DNA of 64,000 nt from NCBI GenBank assembly GCA_037074705.1, contig CM073590.1:215928746-215992745 (forward strand). The letters run 5' to 3'. The DNA comes from Zhengitettix transpicula. Its lineage: Eukaryota; Arthropoda; Insecta; Orthoptera; Tetrigidae. A program made the position numbers and the translations under genes. Below the pieces are notes generated by a model, which saw only the letters and a program-made list of their open reading frames with translations, was not told where the DNA came from and did not search any database. Positions 1-11,772 of the stretch are shown here, piece by piece. The first letter of the stretch is position 1. Each line of letters begins with the position of its first letter.

Positions 1-6
1 TTCATC

Positions 7-105
7 AAACATAAAATCAGTGAAACTATAATAATACATATTACAGCAAAATTGATTGGTTTCACTGTGAAACACGTACATTCTCATTTCACTGATTTTA
101 TGTTT
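7..105. repeat. Nested inverted repeat (hairpin, about 99 bp)
   Basis: A perfect 19-bp inverted repeat, aaacataaaatcagtgaaa at 7-25 and its reverse complement at 87-105, encloses a loop that has its own short palindrome (gtttcac-t-gtgaaac near 59-73). This is seen directly. It could be a very small MITE or its remnant; no target duplication was identified. Confidence 0.6.
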
Positions 106-3100
106 CGTGCCAGCGCATCTTCTTTTTTTTTCAGGCCAGTCGCGTTTTATACTTTGGCATTTACTTTCCAGTCGATTAATTTTGTTGCGGGAAGTGAACT
201 TCAATCCCGTCGAGGTTGATAAATTTAGTTTCTAGAAGAACTGTGCTCAACTTTTATTTATCTATAACAAATAGTCAGTCATTTTCGTGTAAAAAATTTA
301 AGATGTTTTTCTCTTGGTTGAATAATAAATTGATTATCTATTAAAATTAATATTTTTTAAAAGGCCAAATCTGACAAAAATAAAAACAAACCCGCACAAC
401 GTTTCTTCTAGAATTTCAACATTTCAATGAATCTACATACACAATACATCGATATACCGTAATGATTAATAGGCATAGACTAAGTAGAAAATATTATAAT
501 AACATTTTGTAATCCAATATATACTATAATAATTTATCAAAACTTTAAGTTTCAAAAAGCCCTCGAAGTTTTTTTTTATCGAAATAGACAATAATAGTTT
601 TCAGTATTATAATGGAGTAATATTTTGTACTCTGTTGAGTTTTACATAAATATCCAATTAACAAACAAAAATAATTGCTAAATTAAATACCACACAACTT
701 TTCTGCAATCCTTGTTGCTTTCATCAGGTGAATAAAGAAATAAACGCAAGACTGGTGAACTGACGAACTACACATACGTGACACATTAGAATGACTTTTC
801 TATTAATCAAATTCTGTGTCGTACAGTTCGACCATACTATCGTGTTAAAAATACATTTACTGTAATACTGTTCTGTGGTATTAATTTCACCATTTTGGCC
901 ACCATGAGGTCTCTACGATTTTTTTACTTAATTAAAGAAACCAAACCGACATGTCAAATTGTACTCCTTATTATTCCAATTTCATTTTTATGTTCCATTT
1001 TAAACCGTAATTGCAAATTGTGACCACTTAGAAATGTATAAATTTCAATGTGCCCGTAATGTATTTATTGTAACTCTGGACGATCCAATGCACTATTGTA
1101 TACACTTATTGTCATACGATACAAAAGGTTGAATGGTGCAGTGACAATGAAACCACGAACAATATCTTCAATACATTTCCAAACACTTCACTGTTTCAAC
1201 ATATTGAATGAATTTGGGGTCAAAGCTGTAAGTGAAGATAATAATTTTCCATTCAGAAGTCTGGTCCCAGCGGGAATTTATAGTTGCAAGTTACCTGACA
1301 ATAATTATTACTATTATCTATGATGACGAACTTTGGGTTACTAAAACTCTAAAATGCGTGTTTAACCTGCATCAGTAGCAACATTCAAATTAACTGGTGT
1401 GAAAAAACATCGGAAACCTACGTAATTAGATTCATGTGTCACCAGCCTCGATTTACGACGGCTTTGCTACTTGGGCCAAAATTTCTACTACCATAACGTA
1501 AATGTGTTAATCAGTTCACGAACCAAGTGTGAAACTATTTAAAGAATAAATCAGCTAAATTTTTCGAAAACATATTGTAATATACACTAATGATGGGCTT
1601 TTTAAATGAAAAATTAATAAAATTTACAAACAATATTTTTATTGTGGCAATAACTCAAACAATTACAAATTTATAATATTGAATTTCTCAGGGTCTTCAC
1701 TGGGTTTGATAATGGACGAATCAATAATATTTATAATCTTATCAACAACAAATTACAATTAAAAGAAAAAGAAATTTACTCGTCAATTAAACTAGAACAT
1801 TTAAAATGAGAACAAAATTAAAAGTGAAAAGATTGACTCTGATTAACAATTTTAATCAAAAAGAAGAGAACGAAATCTGACGGCTATCTTTCAATTACGT
1901 TTACATAATTAATTGTTTTGTAAATTGTTACTCACGTCTGCCCAGCATTCCAGCGTACCTTTAATTTTCGAAAACACTATTGCTGGTTTTACACTGCTTC
2001 TAAACTCACAGATTCTATACCAAATTTTTAAGCCAAAATTTTATATGTCGCCAGGAACTCGGATGATCCTCCATTCGTCACCAATCGGTTGACCGCTCGC
2101 CCTAGGTGAATTCTGTGATTTGTCGATTGGGTAGTCTTTATTGTTCCGGACTTAAGCCGAAACTTTTGCTATTTCTGGCCGGCTATGGACACAAAAACCT
2201 GCTTTTTCTTAGCAGGTTTCGACGTTATACTTTTATCAATGTTTTACTTTGTCCTGCTAATTGCCAACAATGTTGAATTCTCCGTCCAAAAACTGTTATA
2301 CCTCGACGAGGTCTTTCCGTGAACTCTCTCTCTCACCAAATCTCCATGCGAACTGAAACTATCAATATCTTATTGCGAACTGTATCTCTCGTCTCGCAAT
2401 TTGAGCGCACATACGCCATTTTGTCGGACCTTCCAACAAAGGAACAGAGCCGGTTTTTCTATTGTTGTTGCAAAAGCTCCTACCACTACAAAGGATTTCT
2501 CAAACAATTTAGATTTTCAATTTCACAATTAATGTCTTAATTAATTGGCATTACAATATATTAATAAAATAAAAAATTAGAACATATTAATAAAAACTCG
2601 AAAGCACTAAAGAAGATTAAATGTCGAGTTACTATTTTTTATTCTAGACACAAATGACCTGTGCAAAATTTATATAATTCGTTATAGTAATTTAAAAATG
2701 TCCAAAAACGTTGTCAAAATACCTTTATTGAAACTTAGCGACGAGTTAACCCAAATTTAATGCCGAGAAGAGATTATACATGCAAAACCATCGTTTGAAA
2801 ATATATCCGTTGTGGCAAAATGTTAATCATTTCGTGAGCGCGGTTACCACAAGCCTGAGTGAATTAGACATCTGTACCCCAAAGGGAGCAGTGAGGTGAA
2901 AGCCTCTGTACCCCATTGGCAATCTAATTGGCAAGTGCAGTCAAGTCAAATTGTCGGAAATTGCATCGATTCTAGTACGGTTATGTAAACTATACGCCTA
3001 GTTTACGTATTTTACTGAATTAATCTAGAAAACATACTTCCATTAGTTGCTGAACTGTCGAATCTATAAAAATAAAATTCCCATGTGTGTGTTTGTCGAC

Positions 3101-3530
3101 CCGATTGAACGGTATTAAACTCAAACATGTCAGTACATCTTTCAATAATTTTTAATATTTGTTATTATGCTATCTCGACTTACATTGGCTCTACTCTTTG
3201 ACAAATTTCAAGTCACGAGTGGTGTGTGTTAGAAAAATTTCATTTTAATTATCGGCTGCATTGTCTTTCGATTAACAATAATTTCTTTCGGCTATTAATT
3301 TGTATTTCTTACTGCCAAGGACATATACGCTCAGATTCTCTTAGAATATATCGACGTGTCTATATTTACGAGCGTGTTTCAATAACTAATGTCTCCTTTT
3401 TTCTCAATAAATAAGTTAGTTAAATGTAAATTTTGAACTTGGCGTGATTCCTCATACATTCTTCTCCAATTCACTGCAGTAACAACTTCCTAAGTCAACT
3501 ACACCCTCTTGCTAAGTGGACAAAAACATT
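106..3530. other. AT-rich intergenic DNA without a recognised gene
   Basis: Only short open frames occur here and none has a recognisable domain. On the minus strand at about 660-760 there is a sequence with the ctgatgaaag...gcagaaaagttgtgtggta layout seen at the 3' end of Penelope-like elements, but no coding part accompanies it. A slightly GC-richer patch lies at 2040-2500, including a small hairpin (aacctgc...gcaggtt) at about 2187-2210. Confidence 0.5.
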
Positions 3531-3539
3531 GACTTACAT

Positions 3540-3805
3540 ATTAGACAGTGTTCTGTGCTTAAATTCAGAAGGATAAACGCCAATTCTCATTCATGAAAGG
3601 CTGCAAAATATGTATGGTGATGCAACAGTGGATGTCAGCACTGTTCAGCGATGGATTCGTCGCTTTAACGGGGCAAACGTCCGTGCGTCGATGGCTTACG
3701 AAGCAAGACCACGCTTTTTACCGCAGTGGAATACATGTTACCTTGTTAAAAGGTGGACAAAAACTGTGGAAAAGGACGGAGACTATATGAAAAGTGAAAA
3801 TTCAA
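3540..3805 (+). pseudogene. Internally deleted mariner transposase remnant
   Basis: The plus strand first encodes a stretch with GDATVDVSTVQRWIRRFNG, typical of the second helix-turn-helix of mariner (Tc1/mariner) transposases. About 30 codons later it encodes VKRWTKTVEKDGDY, which looks like the very end of the same protein. The catalytic D,D34D domain that normally separates these parts is missing, so this is a non-autonomous deletion derivative. N-terminal and C-terminal pieces are read with slight frame disturbance. Family assignment rests on motif recognition only; terminal inverted repeats were not delimited. Confidence 0.72.
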
Positions 3806-4268
3806 ACATTAATGTTGTGGGTTTATGCTGTGTAAGTTGCATTTTATCGACTTCACAAACAAAAGAAAGAAAATAGAAATAATTACTAATTGACTCACTC
3901 TTGTATTATATCCACACTTAAATCGTACTGTTTTTAAGAGATATAAAAGAAAAAATTATACAGATACATTTCAGTCAACAGTAGGCCTAAAATAATTTAT
4001 TGTCCCTTGTCAGTTCATCAATGAACATGATTTAATATCTTCTATAAGAAATCCTGTAAATTGTGTTTATGCGAGAATTGAAACGTGTATGCTATCAGTA
4101 GATCCAGTCACACAATACCGAAATATTTTATCTCATTTTCTAACTTAGCCAACAATCCGAATAGAACCCGTACTACATTTTCCATAGAACACGGAAACGC
4201 GAAAGAGTATTAAAAGGCCGGTGAAAAGGAAGGCCAACTTTAGTTGTTGAAACAGGATAGATACTCAC

Positions 4269-4412
4269 CAACTGTTGACCCAAAGGCAATCTGCGGACGG
4301 GAGCCAAGTGAAAACGTTTTCCGCCCTCCGTAATGAAGCCGCCGATTACTCTGCGAGGGAACACAAACTTTAACACTTTGCCGAATAATTGCCGAAACTT
4401 CAGCCTTTTCAT
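4269..4412 (-). CDS. Candidate first coding exon, unrecognised protein
   Basis: On the minus strand an ATG at 4412 in a favourable context (caccaagATG) opens 48 codons that end exactly at a strong donor (GGTCAACAGTTG|gtgagtat), phase 0. The patch is clearly GC-richer than its surroundings. The peptide is basic and has no membrane segment or signal peptide; it begins MKRLKFRQLFGKVLKFVFPR. I do not recognise the family. A possible continuation is a short phase-compatible exon near 2046-2118 (acceptor ...caaatcacag, then 23 codons and a stop), but it is weak. The plus strand of the same patch holds an overlapping 56-codon frame, which I regard as a shadow. It could also be a chance exon-like sequence. 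Confidence 0.4.
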
Positions 4413-4575
4413 CTTGGTGACTTTCTCGGCGTCTCTGGCGAGTCTTTATGTGGCGAAATATATTGCGAAACAGTTCTCACCGCTTATACGGACTAAAAAG
4501 TGAGGACCTTTATTTCCGTTTTAAGAAACTTTCTGCTTGTGTTTTATTCTTGCAGTCAAGGCTTTCTGCAACTAA

Positions 4576-4578
<3 letters not shown>

Positions 4579-4619
<41 letters not shown>
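4579..4619. repeat. (AT)n microsatellite
   Basis: Uninterrupted AT dinucleotide run of about 40 bp, read directly. Confidence 0.95.
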
Positions 4620-4620
<1 letters not shown>

Positions 4621-5550
4621 TTGAAATGTCAAATATTAATCGAAGTTTAGGTTACGTTTCATAACCCTATACCATTTATTGTTCTATGTTTAGGAATTGT
4701 AAAACCTTTAAACCAGTTATCACAGTAACACTAAAAAAAACTTTGAACAGTACAAAATTCATCACAAGATAAAACATTTAAATTCCAAAAAAAATTATAA
4801 ATTATAATATGACAAAATATAAACTCATCTAATCGCATTTCAGAAAAGTTTGAGATCACAATAATTTATATGTTAAGTATTTTCGTTTAAATTCTAATTA
4901 ATATTATATTCCAGAACTTCACTTGTAATAGTTATTGAATAAACGTGAGACATCACCCTATTCATCAGAAAAATTATTATAAAATATAAAACATAAGATA
5001 ACAAACACAGATTTTCAGGATTTCGATTAAATTCGACATAATTTATTATATGACAATTCCCTGACTAATAGGCTGGTGTTTTAACATTTATTCAAAAAGA
5101 AGTAACATTAATATAGTTGTAATCGTTATTTTTTTTTATTGATAAGATCTGAAAATATAATTTTCCATACTATATCTTCAACTGAAATTTGTGGATTAAT
5201 ATAATAATTTTATTTACTCTTTTCAGCTTTAAGAATAAATATGTTTTTAAACTGCAAAATATTAATATGATCTTGCGTAATTCTGCCCTGTAAATTACAT
5301 TAACTCAAAAAGAAAGAAAGAAAGAAATTATTATTTTATATTTTCTGTTCAGTTTCAGCATATTTTCGATTATCGATCTTGCTGTCCATTTTTCAAATTT
5401 AAGTACATCATAGATGTATTTTTAAATAGATGCTAGTCCTTCGTATATTTCAGTTAATTTGTTAATTATAACTTATAATTTGTCTTCGCTACATGATTCA
5501 CTTGTAATGATATAAGGAATAGTTTACTCTCAAAGAAGAAGAAGAAAGGA
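4620..5550. other. AT-rich intergenic DNA, nothing recognised
   Basis: No open frame above background, no recognisable repeat family and no RNA gene were seen. Confidence 0.5.
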
Positions 5551-5554
5551 TATA

Positions 5555-5817
5555 TAGAGAGTAATCCACATAGTGGCTACTCCTCTTTCATAGCATAGGT
5601 AAGGAACTGAAATGGGGGATGCAGATAGGTAGAGCAAGGTAGCCAAAGTTTAACTAGGGTTTGTTTGGGTTTTGGGGTAACAGGCTACATGAGGATAATC
5701 CACGTGGTGGCCTTTAATAGCATAGGAAAGGATTTGAAATGGAGGATGCGGAAGGGTGGAGGAAGGTAGCCAAGGGTTCTTGACCAGCTTAGGAGGCAGC
5801 TGGCCGACTATAGCAAA
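5555..5817 (-). mobile_element. Two tandem truncated copies of retroposon family A
   Basis: Copy one (about 5555-5662) and copy two (about 5674-5817) both start, on the plus strand, with the 3'-end motif of family A (gtaatccac..tagtgg..actcc; ggggtaacaggctacatgag) and run in the same orientation. Copy two has an internal deletion that joins the ..tagccaagggtt.. block directly to ..gaccagcttaggaggcagctggccgac... Family A is defined by comparing all copies in this window; its 3' end is on the left here, so the elements lie on the minus strand. Confidence 0.75.
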
Positions 5818-7130
5818 ACGCAAAAACTTTGTATAACTAGTCCAAACGCAAACCGCCTGCGGTATACTTATGACAAGTTAAGGCTAATCGAAATAGGGAA
5901 TTATAGTTAGAAGAATAGGAAAGTCATTGAGTTAGTGAATACCTTGACACTAAAATTCATAGACGGGAAGGGTATATTGGATAACAACACTTAAAGTAAA
6001 AGTAAAATAAGATTTAATGAACGGAAAAGATGGAAAGACCAAGGGCCTCCGGTTAGGTTGAGTGTCAGAGATCAACTCTCCCGATTATCCAGAACTTCCA
6101 TGAGGGAAGAGGAAGAGATAAGACTTCAGTATATAAAACCCATCGAGTTTCGAAGAGGGGATCCAATTATAATTTAAAAATGTCTGCGAGAAGAATAATA
6201 ATCATAAAATTGTAATGTGTATTTGTATTAAAACGTCAGAGGAAAAATCCTGCAATGGATTTTATATGAGCTAAGGCAGACTTTGGTCGCGAAGCCCATC
6301 CGGCCGAATCGGCTTGCATCCTGTCTCTTCTTAATCTCGTCCTCTCCGAGTGAATACAATAATTTACTATAATTAAATAATGTTCCTAAAATATCATTAC
6401 AATCCCGAAAATTATGACTGATGTATGAACAATTTTTAAAAATACTATTCACGTTCCTGATTTATGGAAGAGACCTACATAATATTATTGGTTCTATTTG
6501 TTATTCGTAAATATCAAAATATCACAATTTTCCTAATTTTTGCGTGTGTATTCTATTCACGTTTGTGAATAACTTTAGATTTATGCTTTAATTGAAGCTA
6601 TACAATTAACTTTCTAAATCGTTTCAAAGTCCGCTCCTGCTTTATAACGTGATTCATTAAATTTCTTTGTTTTCTACATCAATTTATTTTGTGTCAAATC
6701 TTGCGTAATAAATTTTTGTTTCCGGGTAATTAACGAGAGCTAAAATTTTGAATTTCAAAAAAGATTTATTCTCTTTAAACTGTATAAACATTTACTGGAA
6801 GGGAGGTGTAAAGAGTACTTGTAACATTTGTAATAACGTCGAACTAAATTGAAAGTTCTTGCTATAGAATTGAATTTGTATCAAAACAATAATATTGTGC
6901 GTTTCATTTTGTGATTTTAGTGGTAGAGAAAGCCGTAAACAGTCGTCGCCGTGTGCTGACTTGAATCATTCCTGTCCATATAGATCAGAAAGTTCCATTT
7001 TATCTCTGAATTTGTTTATCCCCCACAATATTGACTTTTTTTAAAATCAAAAAATTATAACCTCAATTTATACTCGCAAATATAATTATCTGAGTTATGA
7101 CAGTCTAAGCACAAACATGCTAAAAATATG
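5818..7130. other. Intergenic DNA without a supported gene
   Basis: A short, slightly GC-richer minus-strand frame (6452-6228) was read but has no convincing splice sites or known domain. The rest is AT-rich and featureless. Confidence 0.4.
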
Positions 7131-7132
7131 TA

Positions 7133-7770
7133 CGTTCATATCGTTTTACAACAGATTTATGCTTAAAATTATAATTCTACATTCTAACTTTACATATTGC
7201 CGACTTTACATGTAAAGTATTTTATTCGTAAAAGGAGATTAAATAATTTTAGAATGTCGTATTTACACTAATAAAATATTCAAAATAACTTATTAGGCAT
7301 AAAATGTTCAAATTTAATATTATTAATGAATTTTGGAAAAGTTTTCGTTCATATCGTTTTACAACAGATTTATGCTTAAAATTATAATTATACATTCCAA
7401 CTTTACATATTGCCGACTTTACATGTAAAGTATTTTATTCGTAAAAGGAGATTAAATAATTTTAGAATGTCGTATTTACACTAATAAAATATTCAAAATA
7501 ACTTATTAGGCATAAAATGTTCAAATTTAATATTATTAATGAATTTTGGAAAAGTTTTCGTTCATATCGTTTTACAACAGATTTATGCTTAAAATTATAA
7601 TTATACATTCCAACTTTACATATTGCCGACTTTACATGTAAAGTATTTTATTCGTAAAAGGAGATTAAATAATTTTAGAATGTCGTATTTACACTAATAA
7701 AATATTCAAAATAACTTATTAGGCATAAAATGTTCAAATTTAATATTATTAATGAATTTTGGAAGGGTTT
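7133..7770. repeat. Tandem array, three copies of a 213-bp unit
   Basis: The unit starts cgttcatatcgttttacaac at 7133, recurs at 7346 and again at 7559, giving an exact 213-bp period. Copies two and three are nearly identical; copy one differs at a few bases (for example attctacattctaac instead of attatacattccaac). The array ends in the third copy at ..gaattttggaa, about 7766. No open frame spans the unit. It could be the seed of a satellite or a locally duplicated AT-rich segment. Confidence 0.95.
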
Positions 7771-8755
7771 TTTGTAATAAATATTGCTGCATGTGCAGCT
7801 GAAGTAGAATGTTGTTTGTTATCCGATTATTAATTTTTTTATGAACTGGTTTATTTCGAGGCACAATGCCGCAAGCGTGACAAACTTTACAATGACGAAG
7901 TCACCTGTCAGAATCAGATAGAATTCGTTGTTTTATATCCGTTCAAATTTAAACTATAATAATCAAAATCTCATTAAAAGTTTTAAAAGAAAAACAAAAT
8001 TGTTACTATAATTAATTGACAAAAGTAGTTCCGTAAAGTAACTTTAAATAACTGAACATTAATTTTAAAAAAAATTTTGATACTCTCGACAATCTTAAGA
8101 AGTAGTTTTATTTCTCATTGGATATGAAGAACACTGCATTAAATTTTTTCGAACCTGTGTTTGATTGCAAATAATTTCTCTAAACAAGTTTAAATAATTT
8201 CGGAGTAAAACTTTTACTTCTACACAGTCAAGTAATTAAATATAGTAAAGTAATTACAGTTTTCATTTAATACTTTTACTGAGGTTTAATATTTAAATAT
8301 AAACCAAGCTAAAACAACAAATCCATTAATTTGTTTTCAGTTTCACTGATAGTTTTATTCCACTCTCGGAATCAGAGCTCATTATCAGTAAATATGTTTT
8401 AAACGTTTACGATTGAAAACTATCAAGTTCCTTCTTTTTTATTTATTCCATTCTAACTTCTAAGATGCGTCCAGTCTTATGAGTCTGTCGTTCTTATCAA
8501 ACAGTCACGTTCTGGTAGATCTTAAAAGTATGATAATTGTCAGATAATTATGATTTGAACCTGGTATGCAGCTCCCAAGAATACTCCTAAAATAATATAT
8601 CAGATAATATTCAAAATTGTAAGAACTAACATGTAGTTATAAAATTACTACTTCGAAGAAATTGTTTTAAATTTCATTTAACTACGACGACTTCAGAAGA
8701 ATCTCAGAAGGGACGTGGGCGAACTTCAGGGGATTCTCGGTTGTTGTTTTCGTTT
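7771..8755. other. AT-rich intergenic DNA, nothing recognised
   Basis: No gene, RNA gene or known repeat family was seen between the 213-bp array and the family A head-to-head pair. Confidence 0.5.
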
Positions 8756-9894
8756 AGGGTAATAGGCTACATGAGGGTAATCCACATAGTGGCAACTCCC
8801 CTTTAATAGCATAGAAAAGGATTTGAAAGGAGGGATGTGGACGGATAGAGGAAGGTAGCCGAGGGTTAACTAGGGCCCCCGGGCTATGGTTTAAGGATCC
8901 TACCCGGCAATTCGCCTAAAAGTGATACAGGGAAAACCCTAGAAAAACCTGCATCAGGTAGGTCAGGCATTGGGTACTTGTCCCACGCCCTTCCGATAGC
9001 GGGAGAGGAGTTTGCTGTGGGGACGCAGCATTCCCTTCTCCGTGCCTCGACCAGTTTAGGAGGCAGCTGGCCGACTATTCCAATGGGAATAGCGAACAAC
9101 TCTTACCGTATGCCCAAGGTCTGCGACCCCGGAACATACACCTCTTAGAACAGGCCGAGGTGCCTCGGCTTGTGGGAACCTTAGTTCAAAAACGGAGAGG
9201 AAAAGGCATACCCAAAGGAAGCCCCTTCGTATCTCTCCTAAAAGGTTCTGCCTGCGAGAGAAAATCCCTCGCAGGTTACTTGCGAGAGAATCCTCTCGCA
9301 GGCTTTCATTCGACACCTAGACAAACCTGCATTTTTTATCTCTTAACGATTCCTACCGTCAAGGAAACCTGCGAGAATTCTCTTGCAGGTAAACCTTCTC
9401 AGAGAACTCTGGCGGAGGCTACCTTTGGCGAGGGCCTTCACATCTCTCTGGTTTTTTGAACTAAGGTTCCCACAAGCCGAGGCACCTCGGCCTGTTCTAA
9501 GAGGTGTATGTTCCGGGGTCGCAGACCTTGGGCATACGGTAAGAGTTGTTCGCTATTCCCATTGGAATAGTCGGCCAGCTGCCTCCTAAACTGGTCGAGG
9601 CACGGAGAAGGGAATGCTGCGTCCCCACAGCAAACTCCTCTCCCGCTATCGGAAGGGCGTGGGACAAGTACCCAATGCCCGACCTACCTGATGCAGGTTT
9701 TCTAGGGTTTTCCCTGCATTGCTTTTAGGTGAATGTCGGGTAGGATCCTTAAATTATAGCCCGGGGGCCCTAGTTAACCCTTGGCTACCTTCTTCTACCC
9801 TTCCGCATCCACCCTTTCAAATCCCTTCCTATGCTATTAAAGGGGAGTTGCCAACGTGGATTACCCTCATGTAGCCTGTTACCCTAAAAAAAAA
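8756..9894. mobile_element. Head-to-head pair of family A retroposons (large palindrome)
   Basis: The left arm (about 8756-9190, minus orientation) and right arm (about 9460-9894, plus orientation) are near-perfect reverse complements over about 430 bp. Both outer ends are the family 3' end; the right one finishes ..gtagcctgttaccct followed by nine A. The centre (9191-9459) contains several small self-complementary blocks of the type cctgcgagag..ctctcgcagg, some of which also occur at the 5' end of the copy at 12001-12544. Several overlapping open frames cross the arms on both strands, but they show no protein signature and I treat them as repeat-derived noise. Confidence 0.88.
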
Positions 9895-11363
9895 GATCCG
9901 GAGAATTTCCGACTGCAACAAAGTTCGAACAAAAATGTTTTCGGACGTGACATCTCAAAACAAAGGAATACTTAAGCAGTGCAAAGGGGTAATAAAGGCG
10001 TCCTGAATCTTATACAATAGCTAACCTTCACTAGGTTAGTGTGGACCTGAGACCAGAAACGGTTGGACTAAGGTACGCGTCTGTCTTCCTGGTGTGAAAA
10101 ATAAGCCGAGATATGTACATTCAATGATGAAATGTAGTAGGAGTGATGATAAAACCAGAGATGAGATAGTATTCCAGAGCGAGAGAGCGTTTTTAAGGAA
10201 GAGAGTAGCTTAATTTTGAAATTTTTACGTCAAAGATAGAATAAATTGGATTGGAGAATGGAGCCACGTAAGAACTCGTTGCAAAATCGAAAAAACTGCC
10301 GTTTTGCGTGGAATACAATGTCGTAGTGATTACCTGGAACTAGCCCTGCACGAAGGCGCTCAACCCTCAACGCCAAGATACAGTTTCAAATTAACTAACG
10401 CCAAATTAAGTATATACGTTTTTTCAAGTGGAAGTTATCCCTAAATTACACTCTGATACTCATTGAGGAAAACTTCTCAATTTACATAAAACATTTATAT
10501 ATTTTCTATAATAAATATTGAAAAATTTCTCACTTACTTTGTTATTAAATTTCGTGTTCAAGAATTAAAAATACATGTAATGATCTAAGAAACTTCAAAA
10601 AGTTTGTCAAGTAAATTAAATATAAAAATCAATTAAGCCCACAACATTAGTTATTATAAATTTGTGAAATGTACCATTTCTCTGTTTATAATGAACTTAA
10701 TAAAATGCATAGTACTTGAGACAACGTGTAGATTATGACTCAAACTAACCAACCACAAAGTAAATAATTAGAATCCAGTATATAAACGAATTGTTTGGTG
10801 AAAATCATATGATGAATGAAGAACCACCAAAAAAGTTTTAAGTAATAATGCTCGGTAATTTTATAGGCATAGTAGATTAAATATGAATCATAAATGAATA
10901 GGAATGAAGGAAAGTCTAAACACAGAAAAAAAGTTGGTTGAAACAGCTGAAATTCGTACCGACGATTAAATTCTGCGCGCTTAACTTTTGTGTTAGAACG
11001 CGTAGCAACAGAGAGTCGTCATTTTGGTTTTAGGTTGTTTGATGTTCTCCCCTACGTATAACAGTCCTTTGATATAGATGAACAATGGCAGCCTTCTCGT
11101 GCTTTAAAGTTCTATTTCCTCTCTCTAGGAAGTGTGGTTGCTGCGCTCCCCTCCTTGCTCTCTCTCCTAGGCGACACGACTTTCCGCTCCCACGATCCGA
11201 AGCTGAAGTTGGCTCTTTTTGAAAATACAGTCTCAGAACGGAGCCTAGGACTTAGTTGTGAGTCGAAGTCGTGGGTATCCCCTTTGATTACGACCAATGA
11301 AAGAACTTTTTGAATAGTGTTCAGCTCGAACGTTTGATCGTATTGAACAAAAATCTATCAACA
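9895..11363. other. Intergenic DNA upstream of a candidate exon
   Basis: Mostly AT-rich. The segment 11040-11300 is markedly less AT-rich and directly precedes the candidate exon at 11364, so it may be promoter or 5' leader DNA. No TATA box or initiator could be singled out. Confidence 0.35.
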
Positions 11364-11440
11364 ATGCAGTTCGATCATATTATAGATTCTGCAAACTATT
11401 TCAGCGCGCTAAACTCGAAGTACAAGAATCTTTTTGAAAA
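11364..11440 (+). CDS. Candidate first coding exon, unrecognised protein
   Basis: An ATG in good context (caacaATGC) starts 25 codons plus two bases ending at a consensus donor (GAAAA|gtaagtaaa). The peptide begins MQFDHIIDSANYFSALNS and carries no recognisable motif. A less AT-rich block lies just upstream. No downstream exon in matching phase was recognised before the repeats at 11.79 kb, so the rest of the gene, if real, would have to follow a longer intron. It is short enough to be a chance match to splice rules. Confidence 0.33.
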
Positions 11441-11772
11441 GTAAGTAAATTATTTCACGTATAATAAATTCAAGGCCTTTAAGTGGTTGGTTAAAAGGAT
11501 TGACTCATATTACTCGTACATTAGGTCATGGCCGTATGAATAAAATCAGTATACATCAAGTTTCCTGTTTTCCTTTAAGCAATTGCCTAAGTCAAGATAA
11601 TTCCTGTCATGTTATTCTTACTAAGAAGATTGATATTTTCGTTGTAATTTTAAAATATATGTGTATGTCGCGTTATATTAAAACGAGCCAAATAATGATG
11701 ACAATGATTATCTGGATTTTAAGTTAATAAAATTAATGTTTCTAAATACAAAAATGTATTTTTTCAAGCGCT

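Noticed and set aside
4333..4503. Plus-strand 56-codon frame with a membrane-like segment (FSLFILVTFSASLASLYVA)
   Set aside because: It is antisense to a better-supported minus exon with good ATG context and donor, and its own ATG context is poor. Kept only as a caution.
6228..6452. Minus-strand frame with a GC-richer 3' half
   Set aside because: No acceptable splice sites, no domain; possibly an unidentified dispersed repeat.
9056..9728. Several open frames of 60-99 codons on both strands in the family A palindrome (also at 12.16-12.76, 19.57-19.90, 40.10-40.30 and 52.46-53.14 kb)
   Set aside because: The same peptides recur on either strand wherever the GC-rich repeat occurs; no domain, start context or codon pattern supports a protein.
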